A stretch of 11,384 bases of DNA from Acidobacteriaceae bacterium (lineage in GTDB: Bacteria; Acidobacteriota; Terriglobia; Terriglobales; SbA1), in the NCBI GenBank assembly GCA_003136335.1, contig PLEA01000648.1, positions 1 to 11,384 on the forward strand, written 5' to 3'. The notes below the pieces were generated by a model. That model saw only the letters and a program-made list of their open reading frames with translations, searched no databases and was not told the DNA's origin. This document shows positions 6,682 to 11,384 of this stretch, in pieces. Made by a program: the position numbers and the translations under genes. Numbering within the stretch: position 1 is the first letter of the stretch; each line of letters begins with the position of its first letter.

Positions 6682-6800
6682 CGGGGTTTTGTAATCCTAG
6701 CCGGAATTGGCTGCTTTGTGAAGATACTGCGCCGGCAAAACTTAGCGAAATCCAATCGGTTTTTCTTTTGAGGCTGCCGGCCGCGCGCCAGCTAGAGCAA

Positions 6801-6827
6801 GCCCTGCTCGCGGGTACCGAGCAGGGC
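6801..6827. terminator. Strong 10-bp hairpin downstream of the beta-propeller gene
   Basis: GCCCTGCTCG-CGGGTAC-CGAGCAGGGC is a perfect 10-bp GC-rich stem with a 7-base loop, 24 bases after the stop of the minus-strand propeller gene. The following minus-strand sequence (TTGCTCTAGC) is only mildly T-rich, so it may act as a weak intrinsic terminator or an mRNA 3'-end stabiliser. The rest of 6586-6850 holds the reductase control region and no gene. Confidence 0.5.
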
Positions 6828-6850
6828 CATCTCCAAGAAACGGACCGATC

Positions 6851-7882
6851 CTATTTCCCCACCACCAGGACCACGAAGCTGTCCGGAAGAATTGGGGGCC
6901 GCGGACGCGGATTGTCGGCTGTCGGGGCTGGCCTGGGACCGAATTGCGCCGTCACCACGAACACGTTGTGCGTTTTGGAATCAAGCGCCAGCGTGCGTGC
7001 TCCCTTTTGTGTGGGAACGTTCTCGGCGACGCTGAACTTATCTTTTGATTCCTCTTTCACCACGGTGAGCACGCCGTCGGCGCCACAGGAGGCGAAAGCG
7101 AGATCGGTTTCGGGATCGAATGTGGTTGCGTCCACACCCTCGCCAATGGCGGGCGTGGCCAAAACCTTGCCGCTGTCCGCGTCTACCACCGCCATCATTT
7201 TGTTATTGCAGCCCACGAACAGGCGGCGGTTCTTGCGATCGATGGCGAGTCCGCTCGGCTCGGTGCACGGCGCCAGCGGCCACTTCGCTTTTACCTCCAG
7301 CGTGTTGGGATCGATTGCCGTTAGTTCGCTCTTGTCTTCAATGTTGACGAAGATCTCGCCTTTGGCATCGCTGGCCGCGAACTCCGGCTTGCCGTCCAGT
7401 GTGATGGTTCCCAGCACTTTTCCGGTGGCAGCATCGATCGCCGTCGAATCCTGGCTACGCCCGTTGAAGGTGAAAACCCGCTTGGTTGCCGGATCGTAGA
7501 GGATGGCGTCGGGATTGTCGCCCACTTTTACTTTGCTGCTGGTCGCCAGCGTCTTCATGTCAAAAATACTGACCGTGCCTTCGCGCCCGTTGCTGACAAA
7601 TCCACGGCCCAGTTCCGGCGCCAGTGCGATGCCATGAACGCCCGGGGTATCGGCGATGTCACCTACGCTTTTGCCTGAATCCGCATCGATCACCATGACG
7701 TGGGTACCGCGCGAGATGTAGACGCGGCGCGCGGCGGAGTCGGTGGTCAGGTAATCCCAGCCTCCGTCCCCGCCCACTCTGTAAGTTGTTACCACGTGGT
7801 ATCCCGGACCAGCCGCGGCCAGAGCGACCGCCGCCAGGGACACACTGATGATGGATACCAACCACTTGCACTTCGTAAGCAT
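6851..7882 (-). CDS. Secreted YncE/YVTN-type beta-propeller protein
   Basis: A 343-residue exported protein. Residues 1-24 are a signal peptide (MLTKCKWLVSIISVSLAAVALAAA, cleavage before GPGYH expected), so it acts in the periplasm or outside. The mature part is a series of ~40-residue beta-propeller repeats recognisable by RRVYISRGTHVMVIDADSGK, GRGFVSNGREGTVSIFDMKT, KRVFTFNGRSQDSTAIDAATGK, GEIFVNIEDKSELTAIDPNT, RRLFVGCNNKMMAVVDADSGK and THNVFVVTAQ. This is the YVTN/YncE pattern of about six or seven blades. A Pro/Arg-rich segment (PRPRPPILPD) precedes the C-terminal strand DSFVVLVVGK. The start at 7882 is preferred over an ATG 39 bases upstream: AAGGAG sits 7 bases before it and it begins directly at the signal peptide. 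No catalytic residues are apparent; such proteins are binding scaffolds of mostly unknown role. It is divergent from the HEAT-repeat gene. Confidence 0.88.
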   Translation of the reverse strand: MLTKCKWLVSIISVSLAAVALAAAGPGYHVVTTYRVGGDGGWDYLTTDSAARRVYISRGTHVMVIDADSGKSVGDIADTPGVHGIALAPELGRGFVSNGREGTVSIFDMKTLATSSKVKVGDNPDAILYDPATKRVFTFNGRSQDSTAIDAATGKVLGTITLDGKPEFAASDAKGEIFVNIEDKSELTAIDPNTLEVKAKWPLAPCTEPSGLAIDRKNRRLFVGCNNKMMAVVDADSGKVLATPAIGEGVDATTFDPETDLAFASCGADGVLTVVKEESKDKFSVAENVPTQKGARTLALDSKTHNVFVVTAQFGPRPAPTADNPRPRPPILPDSFVVLVVGK

Positions 7883-7994
7883 CAATTTCTCCTTGTAACT
7901 GCGGGGAATCGCGGAAGCCACATGCCGGAGGCCCTTCCCTGGTTCGTGGGTCCGCGTTTTTGCATCGAAACGTTAGGATTCGACCCGAAGTAAC

Positions 7995-8024
7995 TTTACC
8001 TTATTTTGGTGCTAATCCTAGACT
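7995..8024 (+). promoter_or_regulatory. Possible promoter of the HEAT-repeat gene, suggesting a leaderless mRNA
   Basis: TTTACC (7995-8000, 4/6) and TAGACT (8019-8024, 4/6) are 18 bases apart. Initiation would fall near 8031, about three bases before the ATG at 8034, which has no Shine-Dalgarno. The two weak boxes alone would not justify the call; the fit with the missing Shine-Dalgarno adds some support. The remainder of the 151-base divergent gap shows no other clear signal. Confidence 0.3.
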
Positions 8025-8033
8025 CTTCTTAAT

Positions 8034-9068
8034 ATGGATATATCGCGATCACGTTTTTCGGGGCAAGGCGCAACGCTGGAAGATGCGCCGGTGGCCGATC
8101 TCCGCTTGCAGCCGACGCCGGACTACGGCACGCTTGGGCCTGGCTCCGACATCGCTGTGAGCCAGCCGGAATCGACTTCGGGGTCAGTTCGGCAGTCCGC
8201 GAACCGGCGGCGTTTTGCGCCACTTTTTGCCGCCGCAATCGGAGTGCTAGCGGCCGTTCTGGCGGGGAGCATTGACAGCGCTCAGGCAGCCTGGTCAAGA
8301 TTCGAGAATCTTTTTTCCCTGCGCGAAGGCTCGCACGCTTCCGCCCAAGACACCCGCCAACTCGACCACATGAAGCCGCAGAAACAAGCCGAGGCTCTGC
8401 TTGAACTGGCGGTGGGCCGTAGCGACGGCGCCGTGGATCAGATTTCGTCGAGGGTCGACCACTGGCAGGGGAAAGTAACGTGGAGTCCCCAGATTGCCAC
8501 GCTGACGACCGCCGCGCTGAACTCCAGTGACATACGTGTACGTGAGTCCGGCATCGAAGTCGAACTCGCGGCTTATGGGTTGGCCAAGAACTCCGCCAGT
8601 CTCGAGTATCTGCTGAGGACCGCCGTATCTTCCAATCATGCGCGAAAGATTTGGGCGCTGTGGGCGCTCGGCCTGATGGGGAACCGCGGCATCGGAACGG
8701 ACCGCGTAGTGCAGGCTTTAACCGGCCATCTGAAAGATAGCGACGAAGATTCGCGCCGCTGGGCCGTCGAAGGGCTGGCTCTGTCCGGTGCCACCGAGAC
8801 AATCGAGCCTCTCCTGCAGACCATGCACGACGATCCCTCACCCACTGTGCGAGAGAGGGCTGCGTGTAGCCTCGCGGAGTCCGGCATGTTCTCGCGCGAG
8901 CAGCGCTTGAGCGCCGTTCCGAAATTGTTGAACTACACCGACGATCCCTCGCTTGACGCCCAAACGCACGGCTGGGCTTCCCAGGCGCTGAGCGACATCA
9001 CCCACCAGCATTTTGGCAACGACTCCAGTGCCTGGAGAAACTGGTACAACTCCACCAAGGCCGACTGA
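8034..9068 (+). CDS. Membrane-anchored HEAT-repeat protein
   Basis: 344 residues, no enzyme signature. Residues 1-60 are a polar, disordered-looking cytoplasmic tail ending in Arg58-60. Residues 61-79 (FAPLFAAAIGVLAAVLAG) form one hydrophobic segment, either a signal anchor or an uncleaved membrane helix, followed by AQAAWSRF. From ~150 to ~325 the chain is alpha-helical HEAT-like repeats: DIRVRESGIEVELAAYGL, HARKIWALWALGLMG, DEDSRRWAVEGLALSGA, SPTVRERAACSLAESGM and DAQTHGWASQALSDITHQHFG. It ends in SSAWRNWYNS, a W-x-x-W ending I associate with acidobacterial HEAT proteins. HEAT arrays bind proteins; the partner is unknown. The ATG at 8034 has no Shine-Dalgarno and may be translated from a leaderless transcript; a later start would remove the membrane segment. 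It stands alone, divergent from the propeller and convergent with the ARPP-1 gene. Confidence 0.82.
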   Translation: MDISRSRFSGQGATLEDAPVADLRLQPTPDYGTLGPGSDIAVSQPESTSGSVRQSANRRRFAPLFAAAIGVLAAVLAGSIDSAQAAWSRFENLFSLREGSHASAQDTRQLDHMKPQKQAEALLELAVGRSDGAVDQISSRVDHWQGKVTWSPQIATLTTAALNSSDIRVRESGIEVELAAYGLAKNSASLEYLLRTAVSSNHARKIWALWALGLMGNRGIGTDRVVQALTGHLKDSDEDSRRWAVEGLALSGATETIEPLLQTMHDDPSPTVRERAACSLAESGMFSREQRLSAVPKLLNYTDDPSLDAQTHGWASQALSDITHQHFGNDSSAWRNWYNSTKAD

Positions 9069-9074
9069 AAACAA

Positions 9075-9139
9075 GTGGTTAGTGATTAGTGGCTAGTGAA
9101 ACAGAGCCAGCTACCACACTAACCACTCACCATTTTTTT
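9075..9139 (+). terminator. TTAGTG-repeat inverted element with T-run; likely terminator
   Basis: GTGGTTAGTG (9075-9084) pairs perfectly with CACTAACCAC (9117-9126), followed by TCACCA and seven T (9133-9139). This sits just downstream of the HEAT-repeat stop and just before the end of the convergent ARPP-1 gene. Inside the first arm the sequence is a degenerate tandem repeat (TTAGTGA, TTAGTGG, CTAGTGA). The 32-base loop can form a smaller GGCT/AGCC inner stem. I recall similar TTAGTGG-type stretches as recurrent intergenic repeats in Acidobacteriota, so it may also be a dispersed repeat. Confidence 0.55.
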
Positions 9140-9141
9140 CC

Positions 9142-10293
9142 TCACTCGGCCATCTTCGCCACGTGCACGTCGAAGCCGGTTTTCGGCAGCAGGGATGTCA
9201 GCGAGAACGCCTTGAATCCGTCGCCGCTGACTTCGGTATGACGATAGATTCCCGGCTCACTCTCGATCATTTCCCGGCGTCCTTCCATGTCTCCCAGGAA
9301 GGCCTGTGCGCGGCTCACGCTTACCTCAACCTCTTTCGCGCGTGTGACTACCGCCTCTGACGCATACGAGCGCACCAGCTTCGGCCAGTATTTTTCCAGC
9401 AGATCCGTGCTGGCAAAAATATCGGCCCAGATGATGCGTCCGTTCACCGCCACCACAATACCAACGGCATTGCGATCGCGCAGTTGCCGGATCAGGCTCT
9501 GATAGTTCTGCTCGATCGGCTTCGCGACCGCGTCCACCTGTTTCTTGACGTTCTCATTTTCCATCAGCCTGGCGTACGAACTGGTTTGTGCGATGTCGTC
9601 CGGCACCGTCGGTGCTGCGGCGGCCATTTCCACGGTCACGGCCTCGCGCTGCTTTCGCACCTCGTCCCAAACTTCGCCCTGATTCTTGTCGCCCATGGCC
9701 TTGGCGCGCACCGACGGTTGCGCCATCATCGCCATTGGAACGGGCGCATTCGGTCTTGGTCCGCCAACAGCGGACCCATACATCGCTTCCGACGCGCCGA
9801 AATGCTCGCTGGTCGCGACCCATCGCCCCGGCTCCACGCAGAACACGCTCAGATCCACCGGATCGCTCTCCGCCGGAACGATGCGGTCTTTGCCGATCAC
9901 GCGATCCTGCTTGCCTCCGGTAACGATCTCACCCGCCAGCAACAGCAGCGGCCGTTTGGAATTGTTGACCAGCACCAGCCGGTTCACTTGCGCTCCGTCG
10001 TTTCTTAAGGCCGGCCTTGGATGTCTCCGAACCAGCCCTTGCACACTTCCCGCTTCGGTGACCACCACTTCTCCGGAACGCAACCCTTCATCCAGAGTCA
10101 GGAACTCCCCCGTGGGATAGCTTTTCGCCGCGACCACGGGAAATACAGTTAGATTGCCATGCCGGATCGGATCCAGCACCTTGTAGCCAGGCGCCGGGGT
10201 AACCTCTCCCGCCCGCGCGTCGCGCTGGTCACAGACCAGTAACCCGGCCACCATAAGCATTACGTTCAACGCCAAGAAAATCTTTGCACCCAT
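9142..10293 (-). CDS. Secreted ARPP-1 domain protein (DUF6569-like), function unknown
   Basis: 383 residues. A signal peptide covers ~1-28 (hydrophobic FLALNVMLMVAGLLV, then ARA before GEV); Cys21 is not in a good lipobox. The main domain (~45-160, continuing at ~255-375) shows the pattern I associate with ARPP-1 (ARG and rhodanese-phosphatase-superfamily-associated protein domain): GNLTVFPV (46-53), LTLDEGL, VNRLVLVNNSKRPLLLLAGE, GGKQDRVIGKDRIVP (126-140), then CVEPGRW (152-158). A Pro/Met/Ala-rich low-complexity stretch (178-200) interrupts it, followed by a Lys/Glu helix and VGIVVAVNGRIIWADIF (278-293), which resembles the second half of the domain. Other ARPP-1 proteins occur near ADP-ribosylation and NAD-linked genes; none is present here. 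The ATG at 10293 has GGAGG 7 bases upstream. Family assignment is from memory of motif patterns; the biochemical role is unknown. Confidence 0.7.
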   Translation of the reverse strand: MGAKIFLALNVMLMVAGLLVCDQRDARAGEVTPAPGYKVLDPIRHGNLTVFPVVAAKSYPTGEFLTLDEGLRSGEVVVTEAGSVQGLVRRHPRPALRNDGAQVNRLVLVNNSKRPLLLLAGEIVTGGKQDRVIGKDRIVPAESDPVDLSVFCVEPGRWVATSEHFGASEAMYGSAVGGPRPNAPVPMAMMAQPSVRAKAMGDKNQGEVWDEVRKQREAVTVEMAAAAPTVPDDIAQTSSYARLMENENVKKQVDAVAKPIEQNYQSLIRQLRDRNAVGIVVAVNGRIIWADIFASTDLLEKYWPKLVRSYASEAVVTRAKEVEVSVSRAQAFLGDMEGRREMIESEPGIYRHTEVSGDGFKAFSLTSLLPKTGFDVHVAKMAE

Positions 10294-10581
10294 AGCAGTT
10301 CCTCCCGAGCCGGACTAAGGCGTCCCGCGCCCAGAAGGAAGCCGTGCCCATGCTTCGCCTTTCTCGCGAAACTAGAGGCCCGTTAGGGGCGCGCTGCCCA
10401 TCTCGACTCCGTGGGAAGAACGGAAAGACCCAATCGCCTTGCGGGCAAAATTAGTGGCCCGCGAGCCCGGCAAGTTGCGAGCGGCTCCTTGGGGAAGTGC
10501 GAAGCCGGAAATCACGAGGGCAATCCGCCCAGCGCTATTCCCCTGTAAAATTGAATCAGCGATTCCGGAGCTACTTCCGCA
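10294..10581. other. Divergent intergenic region, no gene seen
   Basis: 288 bases between the ARPP-1 gene and the helicase gene. I find no credible small gene. Two similar segments, AAACTAGAGGCCCG (10370-10383) and AAATTAGTGGCCCG (10448-10461), are 12/14 identical direct repeats of unknown meaning. TAAAAT at 10546-10551 (5/6 match to a -10 box) lies 30 bases before the helicase start, but no good -35 box is visible at proper spacing. No convincing promoter for the ARPP-1 gene was found. Confidence 0.4.
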
Positions 10582-11384
10582 TTGTCTTTTCTCGATCAAC
10601 TGAACCCGCAACAGCGCGAAGCCGTCGAAACCACCGAAGGCCCGGTGCTGATCCTCGCCGGTGCCGGCAGCGGCAAGACGCGGGTCATCACGTACCGCAT
10701 CGCCTATCTGGTCGAGCACAAAGGCGTGATGCCGGAGTCTATTCTGGCGATGACGTTTACCAACAAGGCCGCCGCTGAAATGGGCGAACGCGTGGAAAAG
10801 TTGGTCGGCGGGCTGAGCATCGCCAAGCCCGTCATCTCGACGTTCCATTCGTTCTGCGTGCGAATGTTGCGGCGGGACATTGAGGCCATGCGCATTCCGT
10901 CGAGCGTTCCCGGCCAGCCACCGATCGGTCACACGAAAAACTTTGTCATCTATGACGAAAGCGACCAGCAAGCGGTGGTCAAAGGAGTAATGAAGCGCCT
11001 CGGCCTCGACGACAAGCAGCTCACGCCGCGCACTGTTTTGGGCCGCATTTCCTGGGCGAAGAACCACATGCTCGATCCGCAGGAACTCTACCTGCAATCG
11101 GCCGATCCCAAAACCGAGCGCATCGCCCATTTGTATGAGGAGTATCGGAAGGAACTGCGGAAAGCCAACGCTCTCGATTTCGATGATCTATTGCTCGATG
11201 CCGTCCGCTTGCTGAAATCCGCAGCGAGGGTGCGCGACTATTACAACCGGCGCTTCCAGTATCTGCTCATCGACGAGTATCAGGACACGAACCGTCCACA
11301 GTACGAACTGATGCGCATGCTCGCCGGAGAGCGCCACAATGTTTGCGCCGTGGGCGACGAAGACCAGTCGATCTATTCCTGGCG
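10582..11384 (+). CDS. uvrD: UvrD/PcrA-type superfamily 1 DNA helicase (3' end beyond the window)
   Basis: A 3'-5' ATP-dependent DNA helicase of nucleotide-excision and replication-linked repair. The first 267 of ~750-800 codons are present with motifs in order: Q motif LNPQQREAV (7-15), Walker A AGAGSGKT (26-33), motif Ia ILAMTFTNKAAAEM, motif Ib ISTFHSFCVRMLRRD, the ALDFDDLL segment of domain 1B, motif II LLIDEYQDTNRPQY (DEYQD at 231-235) and the start of motif III VGDEDQSIYSW at the window edge. The start is TTG at 10582: it gives (M)SFLDQLNPQQREAVE as in UvrD/PcrA, an in-frame TGA lies ten codons upstream, and no ATG or GTG lies between. GGAG is 12 bases upstream, rather far, so translation may be weak. 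The SSGQPP-like insert PSSVPGQPPIGHTK before FVIYDESDQ is a normal variable spot. It is divergent from the ARPP-1 gene, with no sign of an operon upstream. Confidence 0.95.
   Translation, partial: MSFLDQLNPQQREAVETTEGPVLILAGAGSGKTRVITYRIAYLVEHKGVMPESILAMTFTNKAAAEMGERVEKLVGGLSIAKPVISTFHSFCVRMLRRDIEAMRIPSSVPGQPPIGHTKNFVIYDESDQQAVVKGVMKRLGLDDKQLTPRTVLGRISWAKNHMLDPQELYLQSADPKTERIAHLYEEYRKELRKANALDFDDLLLDAVRLLKSAARVRDYYNRRFQYLLIDEYQDTNRPQYELMRMLAGERHNVCAVGDEDQSIYSW

Noticed and set aside
6585..7499. A 304-codon open frame on the plus strand
   Set aside because: It lies antisense to the beta-propeller gene, has Ser/Pro/Thr-rich composition typical of a shadow frame, no ribosome site and no domain. 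The minus-strand gene has a signal peptide, repeats and a strong Shine-Dalgarno.
7974..8020. TAGGATT...AATCCTA inverted repeat and the shared 9-mer TAATCCTAG (6692-6700 and 8012-8020)
   Set aside because: Arms of 7 bp far apart and a 9-base match are expected by chance in 11 kb; no further copies or promoter logic support it.
8029..8841. A 270-codon Arg/Ser-rich frame on the minus strand
   Set aside because: Antisense shadow of the HEAT-repeat gene; no start signal and biased composition.
10919..10928. ACCGATCGGT palindrome resembling the TetR operator
   Set aside because: Only 10 bp, located inside the helicase coding sequence far from any promoter, and encoding conserved protein; a chance match is more likely.
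10372..11130. A 252-codon open frame on the minus strand at the right end
   Set aside because: It overlaps the helicase gene in antisense; the helicase frame has all early SF1 motifs, while this frame shows none.
1..11384. CRISPR array, phage or defence island, IS element, tRNA or rRNA
   Set aside because: No regularly spaced repeats, transposase or integrase motifs, tRNA-like cloverleaf or rRNA segments were seen; nearly all sequence is assigned to housekeeping or exported-protein genes.

Overview
The window reads as a chromosomal segment of a GC-rich soil-type bacterium, most likely an Acidobacteriota (Terriglobia/Koribacteraceae-like). The grounds are the compact ilvC-ilvB-ilvN-ilvD order, a secreted YncE-like propeller, a membrane-anchored HEAT-repeat protein, an ARPP-1-type secreted protein, a GCCGGCG palindromic intergenic element and TTAGTG-type intergenic repeats. 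The taxonomic call is inference from gene style; there is no rRNA or other marker to prove it. There is no mobile element, CRISPR array, tRNA or rRNA gene.

Layout. Positions 1-4609 (minus strand) hold a branched-chain amino acid operon transcribed right to left: ilvC (ketol-acid reductoisomerase), ilvB (acetolactate synthase catalytic subunit, overlapping ilvC by 8 bases), a short IlvM-like ACT regulatory subunit, and ilvD (dihydroxy-acid dehydratase, cut off by the window start). A double-hairpin palindromic element sits between ilvB and the small subunit. Positions 4610-4816 are a divergent control region with a good sigma-70 promoter for the ilv operon and a strong palindromic operator on its transcription start. 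Positions 4817-5736 (plus) hold a TetR-family regulator translationally coupled to a small cupin. Positions 5815-6585 (minus) encode a ferredoxin/flavodoxin-NADP+ reductase whose upstream region carries a second, diverged copy of the ilv operator (15 of 18 core bases). Then follow a secreted beta-propeller (6851-7882, minus), a membrane-anchored HEAT-repeat protein (8034-9068, plus, perhaps leaderless), a secreted ARPP-1-like protein (9142-10293, minus), and the first 267 codons of a UvrD/PcrA helicase (10582 to the window end, plus).

How the parts fit. The four ilv products convert pyruvate/2-oxobutyrate to the 2-oxo acids for valine, leucine and isoleucine. The divergent TetR has a C-terminal region like regulators of acyl-CoA/fatty-acid metabolism, and the operator sits where a repressor would block the ilv promoter. 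A similar site lies in the control region of the reductase gene two genes away. My main hypothesis is a local regulon, TetR-cupin controlling branched-chain precursor synthesis and a redox partner. It might tie branched-chain amino acid supply to branched-chain acyl-CoA or iso-fatty-acid demand. The sites and genes are seen directly; the binding, ligand and physiology are inferred. The right half (propeller, HEAT, ARPP-1, helicase) looks like unrelated single-gene units.
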